Shown piece after piece: positions 35,257 to 44,064 of a stretch of DNA of 64,000 nucleotides (within the stretch, counting starts at the first letter, position 1; each line of letters begins with the position of its first letter). Where the stretch lies: contig MKUO01000011.1 in assembly GCA_001897855.1 (NCBI GenBank), forward strand, positions 54,292 through 118,291, in the 5' to 3' direction. Both the position numbers and the translations under genes were made by a program. This DNA comes from Bacteroidetes bacterium 43-93 (GTDB taxonomy: Bacteria; Bacteroidota; Bacteroidia; Chitinophagales; Chitinophagaceae). Under the pieces are notes generated by a model, which searched no databases, was not told where the DNA came from, and worked only from the letters and a program-made list of their open reading frames with translations.

Positions 35257-36240
35257 ATGGCTGAAATTGCAGCAAATAAAAACTCACTATCACCACTCAA
35301 GTTCCATTTGTTCTCACTTAAGTTTACGCCGTTCAAAGCGCATGAAAATGATTATGATAGTAAGGGAATATTGAATTCTATTTTTAAGTTCTTGGATGAA
35401 GAGCGACTTGCCCACCGCGCGTTCGTTGTGGATCGCAACCGAAACAAAAAGGATGAGGAATCAAGGCAACTATTCTTGGTTGGTTCATCCAGAGATCTTA
35501 AAGCAAAATGCTTTAAATGCTCGATTGCTCTTCTAAAAACCGGACGACCGCTTTTAGTAAAATCAAAAGATGCATTCTCTGTCAAACCTTATGACGAGAG
35601 TATGGGCAGTATTGCCGAACAGACACATTTTTTCGTAGACTATAGCACAGAAAATTGTATTGTCTGCGTGGAGTTCAATTCAGGTGGCCCTCGCTTTTCG
35701 GATATCGACCATTATCTTTTAACTGTCGCAAAAGAAAAATTAGGCATTGCAAAGGCGTCAGATTATCTCTGCTTTATGAATCAGCCGATAGACAAGACAT
35801 TAGCTGAGCTAAAGGATGTAATGAGTATCGAATTAAAAGTTAAGCCGGCGAAGATTGCGCAGCTTGACCCGATTGTCCAAAGCGAATATTTTTCTGCAAT
35901 TAATACTTTAGGAAACAAGATAAGGCCATCCTTTATCCGCCTTGAGGCAAATTTTAGCAGTCCTGGCAAATCTATATTGAGTAAGCAAGTTACGAATACC
36001 GGAGCAAATACAATGGCCACTCGCCTGATAACTATGTTTAAAGAAAAACCTCAAAACATAGATGCATTTGATGATTTTGTGGTAAAGTATAAAACTAAAG
36101 ATGGAGCAGATGGCATCTTCAATTTATTAAGTGGAAAAAGAGAATTCCTTAAACTTGTCGATTGGAGCGAGTTAAAGAACACGCGGCATTGGTATGAGTT
36201 AATCAAAGAAGACTTTGATTCCTTTATAGCAACTCTATGA
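35257..36240 (+). CDS. RexA-like protein of a two-gene defence-type module
   Basis: A 327-residue soluble protein with no signal peptide or membrane helix. Its layout parallels lambda RexA (279 residues): an early ILNSIFKFLDEE region, an LLVKSKDAFSVKPYDESMG segment, THFFVDYSTENCIVCVEF followed by DIDHYL (compare RexA FPSFLFVEGDTIGFART then DLTDFL), and a C-terminal beta part (FVVKYKTKDGADGIFNLLSG). RexA binds DNA and activates the RexB channel to abort phage infection. The next gene overlaps by 4 nt and encodes a RexB-like membrane protein. Similarity is by eye and weak in identity, so the assignment is inference from several weak signals. Confidence 0.5.
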   Translation: MAEIAANKNSLSPLKFHLFSLKFTPFKAHENDYDSKGILNSIFKFLDEERLAHRAFVVDRNRNKKDEESRQLFLVGSSRDLKAKCFKCSIALLKTGRPLLVKSKDAFSVKPYDESMGSIAEQTHFFVDYSTENCIVCVEFNSGGPRFSDIDHYLLTVAKEKLGIAKASDYLCFMNQPIDKTLAELKDVMSIELKVKPAKIAQLDPIVQSEYFSAINTLGNKIRPSFIRLEANFSSPGKSILSKQVTNTGANTMATRLITMFKEKPQNIDAFDDFVVKYKTKDGADGIFNLLSGKREFLKLVDWSELKNTRHWYELIKEDFDSFIATL

Positions 36241-36752
36241 GTACGCTTGATCGGTATTTTCGGTATCCAGTATTATGGGACTATGTTTTCGCTAGCATAG
36301 CTTCAGCAATCTCTTATTATCTTGTCTTGAAACATATGTTAACACTGCCAACCGCAGAAAGAATATACTCCACTGTTTCCGACTTGGCTAACACATCTTT
36401 AACGCTTGCTGGATTTGTACTCACTTTACTGACTGTTCTGATTTCATTTAAAAGCAGTTCTAAAATGATAAATGAGGATATAAAAAGCACAGACACTTTG
36501 TTCGATGTCTTTTTTTCATCGGCGTTATATTTCCGAACAGTATTTCATTTGAAGAATGCTATAAAATCACTCACCTTGATTTCGTTGGTAGGTTATATAC
36601 TTAAATTGCTAATGACGGATTCACTACGGCAGTATCTTTTCTTTTTTTCCTTTTTTGCTGTGACAATAATTCTGTTCACACTTTGGCGATGTATTGTAAT
36701 ACTCAACCAAATTGTAAAACTTCAACAAAATAATAGACATACAGACAGTTAG
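36237..36752 (+). CDS. RexB-like four-helix membrane protein
   Basis: A 171-residue inner-membrane protein with helices at about 16-36, 50-70, 104-122 and 130-152. The second helix region LANTSLTLAGFVLTLLTVLIS then FKSSSK aligns by eye with RexB YAGTMIAILIAALTFLIGSRT, and the C-terminus (LNQIVKLQQNN) corresponds to the RexB tail FQLYNLTREQE. Lambda RexB is 144 residues and forms an ion channel that depolarises the membrane. The ATG overlaps the preceding stop (ATGA), so dosage is coupled. The fit in order, size and topology is good; sequence support is modest. Confidence 0.5.
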   Translation: MSTLDRYFRYPVLWDYVFASIASAISYYLVLKHMLTLPTAERIYSTVSDLANTSLTLAGFVLTLLTVLISFKSSSKMINEDIKSTDTLFDVFFSSALYFRTVFHLKNAIKSLTLISLVGYILKLLMTDSLRQYLFFFSFFAVTIILFTLWRCIVILNQIVKLQQNNRHTDS

Positions 36753-36953
36753 ATAGTATTTTTGTCTTACAAAATAAGCCATGGGCGCAATTCCAAAACT
36801 AGTGTAGAAGTTACGGTTCGATTCTTCGGTATATGGGAAACTGCCAAAATAAAATCAGGAAAGCAAAATGCTTACCTAATCGTGCATCTTAGTTATTAGC
36901 GGTTTAGGTTATATCTTTATATAAAGCGTTCATGACTCAAAAATGTTCTAGAT

Positions 36954-38377
36954 ATGAGTGTTTCAACCCTACGCATAGACAATAAGGAGGATTTTGATCT
37001 TGAGCCGGACTACATTGCTAAATTGTGTTCATTAGAAAGGAATACCATTTCTATAATTGGTCATGAAAAAATAGCCGCGAACCTGACAAAGGTCTCGGGA
37101 ACATTCAAAGCGGAAGTTGAGGCGCGGTTTTCAGACGATGACGACGATGGTAATTTCCAGTTCGCCATTCATAATAAAACTTACGAAACAAAAAGCTTGG
37201 AAGCATTCAGAGTAACACTGATTTCAGGACAGATAAAACTGTAAACTTTCAAACCATTATAGAGTTTAAACAATTTTGTTCAACTAGCTTTTTAGAGACT
37301 GGAAAATTCAAAGCGTTATTTCCTGTAGATATAAAGGAAATTAAAACGTTCCATACTGAGTTCGAAACTGTCACCCATACTAGAAAAGGAGTCGAGTATT
37401 TTTATGATTGTCTTAGAATTGTTTTAAATGATATTCAGTATGACATTGTCCAACTTAAAAGCGACAACAGGGGATTCTATATAATAGAATGCCTACAGCC
37501 GCAAACGTATCATGATTTCGCTGATGCCTGCTTTTCTATTCAACAATCAGTAGGATTTATTAACAAACTAATGGTCGGTGGTGAGAAATTCACCTTTGAT
37601 CAAACAGGACACCTGCATTATACAAATTTTATCAGGCCACTAGTCAAGGGGATGTATAGCCCCATTACAACAAATCCACATTCCTATCGTGACATCAGCG
37701 ACGATATTGCCAGTAGCTTTCGGGATGGACTTACAAGAATTTCTTTGAATCAACTATCACGGCTAACACATAGGATACATCATGAACCTGACTTTTCGGT
37801 TGCAATTTTAGTATTACTTGAAGCAAGTTCAATACGCTCTTTATTGATAATACCAAGCTCATTCGCGGTAATTATTGAGCAACTCTCGAAGCACCTAAGT
37901 AGACCAGAAGTTGGCCTCGAGAAACCCATACAAGATTCCAGTTTGGCTCAGATAATTATCAAGGAACTTCACATGATTATCGACAGGTATAGGTCTTTAA
38001 GTGACAGTACCGTGTTGAAGTTGAAGCGGCGCTTAAACTCACTAAACCATCCGGTTAATAAACAGAAGCTGACAAATAATGAAAAACTAACAAAGCCATT
38101 TGAACAGCTTGGGATAGCACTAACCTTGCATGACATTGCGATTATAGAACATAGAAATGATCTGCTGCATGGGAACATTCTGCTAACAAATGATACCGAG
38201 AATAAGAGAGTAGACCAAAATCTCTACATGACATATGTTTCTGCAAAATTATTTACGCTAATTAGTAAGCTCATCTTAAAGAGCGTTGGCTATGATGGGT
38301 ATGTCTATAACCAAGCGAAATATTTAGAGAAGCACCTCAACATAGAAACTGGCGAAGAATATTTTGAAAGGATATAA
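36954..38377 (+). pseudogene. HEPN-domain protein gene, single frameshift
   Basis: The frame from 36954 (MSVSTLRIDNKEDFDLEP) stops at 37244. Restoring one A at about 37229 (TCAGGA-ACAGAT) joins it to a frame open through to 38377, giving about 474 residues. The N-terminal part is beta-rich, as in ApeA-type HEPN proteins. The C-terminal part has helices LEASSIRSLLIIPSSFAVII and the RX4H ribonuclease motif RNDLLH (DNA 38153-38170). HEPN proteins of this type act in anti-phage defence and RNA cleavage. As it stands only the two pieces can be made, the second possibly from an internal ATG at 37571. Confidence 0.65.
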
Positions 38378-38399
38378 AAGGGGCGAAAGATGTGTAAGT

Positions 38400-38725
38400 A
38401 CCCCGTTTTTCGGACAGCTCCAAATTAGACAGCTTCTTTCATTTTCATCTGTTTTATCCACTCCATTGGGGTAAGGTGATTAAGCGCTTCATTCAACTCT
38501 TAGTTAGTTCCCTTACTTCGTTTAGCTCAAAGAATACACAAGTATTGAGTAATTCTTTTCTGTAGCTACCATTAAAACGTTCAATTTATCCATTCTGCAT
38601 TTACCGGGTTGGATAAATTGAATGCTTATGTTATTGCTTGCACACCATAGTGCAAAATCTGTACTGGTAAACTCCGGACCGTTATCACTCTGATAGACCG
38701 AGGCTTGCCCCTCCTTGTAAGCCAT
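38400..38725 (-). mobile_element. IS3-family insertion sequence remnant (3' end of orfB)
   Basis: The minus strand encodes the DDE-transposase core stretch YQSDNGPEFTSTDFALW and NNISIQFIQPGK, then after a frameshift ERFNGSYRKELLNT-like residues and, after another, the end of the element. Only the last third of orfB remains; the 5' part stops at about 38725, 36 nt from the tRNA terminator. Two frameshifts make it inactive. The right border is probably in CCCCGTTTTTCGGACAGCTC near 38401-38420. Confidence 0.8.
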
Positions 38726-38768
38726 TGCAGATGTCAGTTGTTGTAGGATAGTTGTAGTAAAGAAAAAA

Positions 38769-38794
38769 GCGTTTCAGGTTTTAGCCTGAAACGC
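38769..38794 (-). terminator. Rho-independent terminator of tRNA-Met
   Basis: A perfect 10-bp stem (GCGTTTCAGG/CCTGAAACGC) with a 6-nt loop is followed on the minus strand by six T residues, 12 nt after the tRNA 3' end. Confidence 0.9.
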
Positions 38795-38806
38795 TTGCTG
38801 GACTTG

Positions 38807-38880
38807 TAGCGAAGACGGGAGTTGAACCCGTGACCTCAGGGTTATGAATCCTGCGCTCTAACCATCTGAGCTACCTCGCC
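38807..38880 (-). tRNA. tRNA-Met (anticodon CAT)
   Basis: A 74-nt cloverleaf on the minus strand: acceptor GGCGAGG pairs with CTTCGCT, D-arm GCTC/GAGC, anticodon loop TTCATAA, T-arm ACGGG-TTCAACT-CCCGT. The CCA end is not encoded. The anticodon stem has one A-C mismatch next to the loop. CAT could be elongator Met or a modified Ile2; Met is favoured. Its 3' end faces the decayed island, so it may have served as an integration site. Confidence 0.93.
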
Positions 38881-38892
38881 ATTTTGGGATGG

Positions 38893-38900
38893 CAAAGGTA
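38893..38900 (-). promoter_or_regulatory. -7 box for tRNA-Met
   Basis: Minus strand TACCTTTG fits TAnnTTTG and lies 12 nt upstream of the tRNA 5' end. The -33 region is a T-rich stretch without a clear TTTG. Confidence 0.55.
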
Positions 38901-38912
38901 ATAGAATTTCTT

Positions 38913-39356
38913 TTAAAAAACACCACCTTTCAGCAGAGTTTTTAATTCCTCGCTCATCAATGCTATCTTCCGGGTGTTATAATCAAAGCATAGCATGCCC
39001 GTTTTGGCATGTGCTATATCCTTTATCTGCCCGTTTTGTTCTGTAGATATGTGGTACAGCAGGTCAAACGACCTGTCCGTAATATCATCCGCGTATATCT
39101 CAACATTCAATTTATCTCCGTAAAATGCTTCTCCACGATAAGAAATCATCACATCCGCCATTATAAGGCTATTATTTTTAATATCAAGTTCATTACCACC
39201 CCATGATTTCAGTAATTGCATCCTGGCTTCGTGGATGATAGACAGCACAGAATCATTGCCTAAATGATTACCATAATTAATATCTCCTATACGCACACTA
39301 ATACTGCATGAAAACAAGGGTTTTTCATCAGGAAATTTTATTTTTACACGGCTCAT
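38913..39356 (-). CDS. hotdog-fold acyl-CoA thioesterase
   Basis: A 147-residue single hotdog protein of the 4-hydroxybenzoyl-CoA thioesterase-like type. The motif VRIGDINYGNHLGNDSVL (about 21-38) holds the Asp-Asn-x-x-His active-site pattern, and SYRGEAFYGDKL is the central strand. It hydrolyses acyl-CoA thioesters in the cytoplasm; substrate unknown. It starts only 11 bp from the divergent FAH-family gene, so the promoters must overlap the opposite coding regions. Confidence 0.8.
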   Translation of the reverse strand: MSRVKIKFPDEKPLFSCSISVRIGDINYGNHLGNDSVLSIIHEARMQLLKSWGGNELDIKNNSLIMADVMISYRGEAFYGDKLNVEIYADDITDRSFDLLYHISTEQNGQIKDIAHAKTGMLCFDYNTRKIALMSEELKTLLKGGVF

Positions 39357-39367
39357 AAAATCAAGGT

Positions 39368-39979
39368 ATGAAAATCATTTGTATCGGACGAAATTACGCG
39401 GAACACGCAAAAGAATTGAACAATGATGTTCCTACAGAGCCTGTAATATTTATCAAGCCTCGCACGGCGCTGCTCTTTCCCGAAAAGCCGCTTTATTACC
39501 CCGAGTTCACAGACGATCTTCAGTACGAATGTGAGCTGGTTTATAAGATCTGCAAGAACGGGAAGTACATAAAAGAAAAGTTCGCCCACAAATACTACAA
39601 TGCAGTAACGGTAGGTATAGATTTCACTGCAAGAGATTTGCAGCAAAAGCTAAAGTCAAAAGGCCTGCCCTGGGAACTTGCAAAGGCTTTTGACGGATCC
39701 GCGGCAGTAGGTGAGTTCATGCCAATCTCCGCGGATATGGATCTTGACAATATCAATTTCTCATTAAAGCGAAACGGCGAAATTGTACAGCATGGTAACA
39801 GTCATGACATGATCTTCACTATTGATCAGATCATTGAATATGTATCCATGTATTTTACATTAAACATAGGTGATCTAATATTTACCGGCACTCCTGCAGG
39901 CGTAGGGCCCGTAAATGTGTACGACGAACTGGAAGGCTATATCGCTGACCAAAAGTTGTTATTTGTAGACATTCAATAA
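39368..39979 (+). CDS. fumarylacetoacetate hydrolase (FAH) family protein
   Basis: A 203-residue protein of the FAH fold. Metal ligands are visible in YECELVYKICK (about 57-67, the E-x-E pair) and the later FDGSAAVGEFMP segment, and the family block DLIFTGTPAGVGPV is present (about 174-187). Members hydrolyse C-C bonds in beta-diketo acids or decarboxylate oxaloacetate. First gene of a rightward run with the bestrophin-like gene 7 nt later. Confidence 0.9.
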   Translation: MKIICIGRNYAEHAKELNNDVPTEPVIFIKPRTALLFPEKPLYYPEFTDDLQYECELVYKICKNGKYIKEKFAHKYYNAVTVGIDFTARDLQQKLKSKGLPWELAKAFDGSAAVGEFMPISADMDLDNINFSLKRNGEIVQHGNSHDMIFTIDQIIEYVSMYFTLNIGDLIFTGTPAGVGPVNVYDELEGYIADQKLLFVDIQ

Positions 39980-39986
39980 ATAGCAG

Positions 39987-40865
39987 GTGCGCATATACGA
40001 TCCCAAAAACTGGTTTGCCATACTATTCCAGTTTCATAAGTCTGATACACTCAGAAAACTAAGCACCCTGATACTCATCATTAGTATCTATTCAGCAGGC
40101 ATAGCATTTATCGAGCTCGATTATTTCAGTGCAAATACCGAGACCCATTTAAAAAACTTATCTCTTTTACATGGCCTGCTGGGCTTCGCACTATCATTAT
40201 TGCTGGTCTTCAGGACAAACACTGCTTACGATCGCTGGTGGGAAGGACGCAAGCTTTGGGGTGCTTTGGTAAACAATAGCCGCAATCTTGCATTAAAGTT
40301 AAATGCGTTATTACCACATGGAGATGAAGATGCACGTAATTTTTTCCGCAAGGCAATACCGCTATATGCTACCACGCTCAAAAGCCATTTGCAGGCCGAA
40401 GTAACCCGCTATATGCTCGATGAGATAGATCATCCTGAATTAAAACAGGTGGATATAGACAAACATGCCCCCAACCAGGTAGCCGGCATTATGATGACCC
40501 GTATATATATGATGCATAAGCGGGGAGTTATTACCGGCGAGGAGCTGCTCACGCTGAATGCAGATATTACCGCCTTTACAGATATTTGTGGTGCATGTGA
40601 GCGTATCAAAAACACACCCATTCCCTACTCCTACAGCGCATTCATTAAGAAATTCCTTTTTGTATATGTAATGACACTTCCTGTAGCATATACCTTTTCG
40701 CTTGGCTATTGGGTTATACCTGTAGTGGCCATTGTATTTTATGTTTTAGGTAGCCTGGAGCTTATTGCTGAAGAAATTGAAGATCCTTTCGGTAAGGATA
40801 GTAATGACTTACCTATGGATAAAATATCTGATAATATCCGAAAACATATTGCGGAGATACTCTAA
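39987..40865 (+). CDS. bestrophin-family chloride channel protein (UPF0187)
   Basis: A 292-residue membrane protein starting with GTG. It has the bestrophin pattern: an early helix, the FRTNTAYDRWWEGRKLWGAL block (about 77-96), the CGACERIKNTPIPYSYS segment (about 199-215) and the C-terminal EEIEDPFGKDSNDLPMD. Bacterial members form pentameric anion or cation channels in the inner membrane. The physiological role here is unknown. Confidence 0.92.
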   Translation: MRIYDPKNWFAILFQFHKSDTLRKLSTLILIISIYSAGIAFIELDYFSANTETHLKNLSLLHGLLGFALSLLLVFRTNTAYDRWWEGRKLWGALVNNSRNLALKLNALLPHGDEDARNFFRKAIPLYATTLKSHLQAEVTRYMLDEIDHPELKQVDIDKHAPNQVAGIMMTRIYMMHKRGVITGEELLTLNADITAFTDICGACERIKNTPIPYSYSAFIKKFLFVYVMTLPVAYTFSLGYWVIPVVAIVFYVLGSLELIAEEIEDPFGKDSNDLPMDKISDNIRKHIAEIL

Positions 40866-40892
40866 GCTGCAATAATGGGCTAACTTCGCCCA

Positions 40893-41225
40893 ATGAAATA
40901 TGTGTACTTATTAATAGCCATTGTTTCTGAGGTAATTGCCACCAGCAGCCTGAAGGCTTCAGAAGGCCTTACCAAACTTTGGCCCAGCGTGCTGGTAATT
41001 GCGGGTTATGGCTCTGCCCTATATTTCCTCAGCATCACGGTAAAGGTAATGCCGGTAGGTATTTCCTATGCGTTATGGAGTGGTATTGGAATTGTATTGG
41101 TTACTATTGCAGGCATATTTTTATACAAACAAGTACCGGACACACCGGCCATTATTGGTATGCTGCTTATTTTGATAGGTGTTTTAGTTATTAACATTTT
41201 TTCCAAAACCAAAGGCTTAGAATAA
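40893..41225 (+). CDS. small multidrug resistance (SMR) family transporter
   Basis: A 110-residue protein with four helices. The essential Glu is at position 13 (AIVSEVIATSSLK) and the family motif ISYALWSGIGIVLV is at about 57-70. Subgroups export quaternary ammonium compounds (EmrE-like) or guanidinium (Gdx); this one looks EmrE-like but substrate cannot be fixed. TAACTTCG at about 40881 may be a weak -7 box. Confidence 0.92.
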   Translation: MKYVYLLIAIVSEVIATSSLKASEGLTKLWPSVLVIAGYGSALYFLSITVKVMPVGISYALWSGIGIVLVTIAGIFLYKQVPDTPAIIGMLLILIGVLVINIFSKTKGLE

Positions 41226-41284
41226 GTATGGATGCTAAACCTGCACCATTTCATGTTATCTTCGTTTATCTCAAAAATGTAGTC

Positions 41285-41836
41285 ATGCAACGTATCATCC
41301 GTTCATTTTGCCTGGTCGTTCTCTTATTGGGGTCTAAGTCTATGTATGCACAACAACCGGCGCTCGGTTGCGACGACAAAGCAATGCGTATCCAGTCTCA
41401 GCAGTTAAAGCACGATTTTGCCTCTCAGGGCCTTTCTGTATATAAAGATGCTATGATAAGCATGGAATCTCACCAGCCATTTCCCGTAGCTGTACAATTA
41501 GATAAAGGCAAACTGTATCAACTAATATTTATAGGCAGCAGGGATTCAAAGAAGATAGGCATGGAACTGTTTGATGGTGCTGATAAAAAGATCGATGAGC
41601 GTATCATCAAAAACCCGAAAGAACAGAACTTCATAGTGTACTCTTTCACTCCGGAGAAAACTGATATGTACCTCCTTGTATTCACACAGATCAAGGGGAA
41701 TAAAAACATGTGTGGCAGTTTCAGCATTATGCAGCCGGGTGGTCAGGACGCTGGACAAATACCACCTCCCCCACCTACCGCACCTGCCAATAACAAACCA
41801 GCACCCACCCCTCGCTACGTACCTAAAAAGAAATAG
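41285..41836 (+). CDS. secreted hypothetical protein with proline-rich tail
   Basis: I take the ATG at 41285, which begins directly with a signal peptide (about 1-22, ending SMYAQ), rather than the start at 41228. The 183-residue product has a beta-rich middle domain and a C-terminal IPPPPPTAPANNKPAPTPR tail, likely a wall- or membrane-proximal linker. No family recognised. It precedes ung by 22 nt. Confidence 0.6.
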   Translation: MQRIIRSFCLVVLLLGSKSMYAQQPALGCDDKAMRIQSQQLKHDFASQGLSVYKDAMISMESHQPFPVAVQLDKGKLYQLIFIGSRDSKKIGMELFDGADKKIDERIIKNPKEQNFIVYSFTPEKTDMYLLVFTQIKGNKNMCGSFSIMQPGGQDAGQIPPPPPTAPANNKPAPTPRYVPKKK

Positions 41837-41858
41837 TTAAAACCATCGCCATAAACAT

Positions 41859-42542
41859 ATGAATGTACAAATAGAGGATAGCTGGAAGGAACAACTCAAA
41901 AATGAATTCAGGCAACCCTATTTTACTGAAATTGCAAATTTTCTGAAAGCAGAAAAAGCCGCGGGAAAAGTAATATATCCTCCCGGTAAATTTATATTCA
42001 ACGCATTCAATACCACTCCATTTAATGATGTTAAAGTGGTGATCCTCGGGCAGGACCCTTACCACAATCCGGGGCAGGCGCACGGACTTAGTTTTTCTGT
42101 ACCATTAGGTGTACCACCACCGCCGTCTTTAGTAAATATCTTTAAAGAACAACATGAAGACCTTGGCATAGATATACCCAATCACGGCAACCTCGAAAAA
42201 TGGGCAAAACAAGGTGTGCTCCTGCTAAATGCCGCATTGACGGTAGAGGCCAATAAACCCATGTCGCACAGCAAAATAGGCTGGCACCACTTCACGGACG
42301 ATGTTATCCGCATTATTTCAGAAAAAAAGGATCATGTGGTTTTTATGCTTTGGGGTAGCTTTGCAAAGTCAAAACAAGACCTGATAGACAAAAGCAAACA
42401 CCTGGTGCTCACAGCAGCGCACCCATCTCCATTATCGGCCCACAATGGCTTCTTTGGTTGCCATCACTTCAGCAAGGCAAACAAATGGCTGCAGGATAAA
42501 GGCATGAAACCTATAGACTGGGCTTTGAAATCAAACGAATAA
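41859..42542 (+). CDS. ung: uracil-DNA glycosylase
   Basis: A 227-residue family-1 UDG. The catalytic water-activating motif [19 protein letters not shown] (about 65-83) and the DNA-binding [13 protein letters not shown] loop (about 186-198) are intact. It removes uracil from DNA to start base-excision repair. Its stop TAA overlaps the plsC ATG by one base. Confidence 0.97.
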   Translation: MNVQIEDSWKEQLKNEFRQPYFTEIANFLKAEKAAGKVIYPPGKFIFNAFNTTPFNDVKVVILGQDPYHNPGQAHGLSFSVPLGVPPPPSLVNIFKEQHEDLGIDIPNHGNLEKWAKQGVLLLNAALTVEANKPMSHSKIGWHHFTDDVIRIISEKKDHVVFMLWGSFAKSKQDLIDKSKHLVLTAAHPSPLSAHNGFFGCHHFSKANKWLQDKGMKPIDWALKSNE

Positions 42543-43297
42543 TGAAGCTTATTAAAAACATTCTGGGTACTGTTTACTTTTTGGCAGGTATGCTATTCTT
42601 TGTAGCTACCATGCTTATTGTTTTCGTACCTATCTGGATCATTTCATTTTTCAATGATCCGTTAAAATCCAAACTACTCCATCCGGTTTTTAGGGTATGG
42701 ATGGGGGTATTTATGCCGCTGGTAGGCTGCCCCGTGATACGCAAAGGCAAGGAAAATTTTAAAAAAGGCGAGAATTATGTTGTCGTCATCAATCACAATT
42801 CCCTGGTAGATATTCCGGTATCATCTCCCTGGATACCCGGCCCTAACAAAACGCTGGCGAAGGTCGAAATGTCACGCATACCCATATTCGGCGTTATTTA
42901 TAAAACAGGGTCTATACTGGTAGATCGGAAAAGTGAAGCCAGCCGCCGCGAAAGCTTCACGCGTATGCACGAGATGCTCAATATGGGTTTGCATCTCTGC
43001 CTCTACCCCGAAGGTACACGTAACAAAACTACAGAGCCGCTTCAAAAATTTTACGATGGCGCTTTTATTACTGCTATCAAAGCTCAAAAGCCTATTATAC
43101 CCGGCGTGATCTTCAATACAGGTATAATCCTGCCACACGATACCAAATTGTGGGCAAGGCCTAAACCCATACATTTCCATTTCCTTCCTGCAATACCTAC
43201 TGCCGGTTTGACAATTGATAATCTACAGGAGCTAAAACAACAGGTAAAGCAGGTAATGCAGGAGTATTATATGGCCAATAAAGAACGCTTATCATGA
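42542..43297 (+). CDS. plsC: 1-acyl-sn-glycerol-3-phosphate acyltransferase
   Basis: A 251-residue membrane-bound acyltransferase with an N-terminal helix pair (about 8-40). The HX4D motif is NHNSLVD (about 83-89) and the PEGTRN motif follows at about 158-163. It acylates lysophosphatidate to phosphatidate for phospholipid synthesis. The gene is translationally coupled on both sides (TAATG and ATGA overlaps). Confidence 0.93.
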   Translation: MKLIKNILGTVYFLAGMLFFVATMLIVFVPIWIISFFNDPLKSKLLHPVFRVWMGVFMPLVGCPVIRKGKENFKKGENYVVVINHNSLVDIPVSSPWIPGPNKTLAKVEMSRIPIFGVIYKTGSILVDRKSEASRRESFTRMHEMLNMGLHLCLYPEGTRNKTTEPLQKFYDGAFITAIKAQKPIIPGVIFNTGIILPHDTKLWARPKPIHFHFLPAIPTAGLTIDNLQELKQQVKQVMQEYYMANKERLS

Positions 43298-44061
43298 CGT
43301 TTAGTATTATAGGCACGGGTAATACGGCGTGGTTCATGGCCACAAAGCTTGCTGCTGCCGGCTTCTCCTGTACGGGTATTTATGGCCGTAATGCAGATTC
43401 CGCCAGGTCTCTCGCGGATCGTATCGGTTCCACTTCATACGATCTTTCAAATGGTGTTAAAGACGATGCCGATATCTGCATACTTGCCGTTTCAGATCAC
43501 GCCATTGGCGAAGTTGTTGCATCATTATCGTTCTCAAAAGCAGTTCTTGTTCATACAGCCGGGTCCGTTAATATAAATGTAATAAAAGATGTAGCTAAGC
43601 ATACAGGTGTTATATGGCCTGTATATTCTATTGTAAAGAATAATCTACCCGAAACAAAGGATATCCCGATAGTATGGGAAGCATCGGATGAGCCTGCAAA
43701 GAAAGTTATTAGCGCTACTGTCAATGCTATCACTAATATTAGCCATGAAGCTGATAGTAGCCAAAGGATATCTTTACATCTTACTGCCGTTATCAGCAAC
43801 AATTTCACCAATCATCTTTTTGCTATTGCAGAGCAGATATGTGTTGAGAGAAACTTGCCCTTTACACTGTTGTATCCTATCATTCAACAGTCTGTTAACA
43901 GGCTTGCATCGCTATCCCCTGCAACGCAGCAAACAGGTCCTGCCAAACGTCACGATACGGTTACAATGCACCACCAGTTAGATATGCTTCGGCAACATCC
44001 GCAATGGCAGCGCATTTATGAAGCTATCAGCGTTTCTATTATGGAAATGTATAAAGATTAG
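43294..44061 (+). CDS. Rossmann-like / DUF2520 domain protein
   Basis: A 255-residue protein. The N-terminal half is a dinucleotide-binding fold (FSIIGTGNTAWFMATKL, with GxGNxA), and the C-terminal half is the helical DUF2520 domain (SLHLTAVISNNFTNHLFAIA; KRHDTVTMHHQL). Resembles 6-phosphogluconate dehydrogenase-like reductases; substrate unknown. Converges on the hotdog gene at 44065, with 3 bp between stops. Confidence 0.85.
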   Translation: MTFSIIGTGNTAWFMATKLAAAGFSCTGIYGRNADSARSLADRIGSTSYDLSNGVKDDADICILAVSDHAIGEVVASLSFSKAVLVHTAGSVNINVIKDVAKHTGVIWPVYSIVKNNLPETKDIPIVWEASDEPAKKVISATVNAITNISHEADSSQRISLHLTAVISNNFTNHLFAIAEQICVERNLPFTLLYPIIQQSVNRLASLSPATQQTGPAKRHDTVTMHHQLDMLRQHPQWQRIYEAISVSIMEMYKD

Positions 44062-44064
44062 AGA

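Noticed and set aside
35257..36752. Kiwa (KwaA-KwaB) defence system
   Set aside because: Kiwa has the membrane gene first and KwaB second; here the order is reversed and I see no KwaB-like features. RexA/RexB fits better.
38522..38725. Intact small gene in the IS3 remnant
   Set aside because: It is the broken core of an IS3 orfB; the frame diverges after the GK motif and the 5' part is missing.
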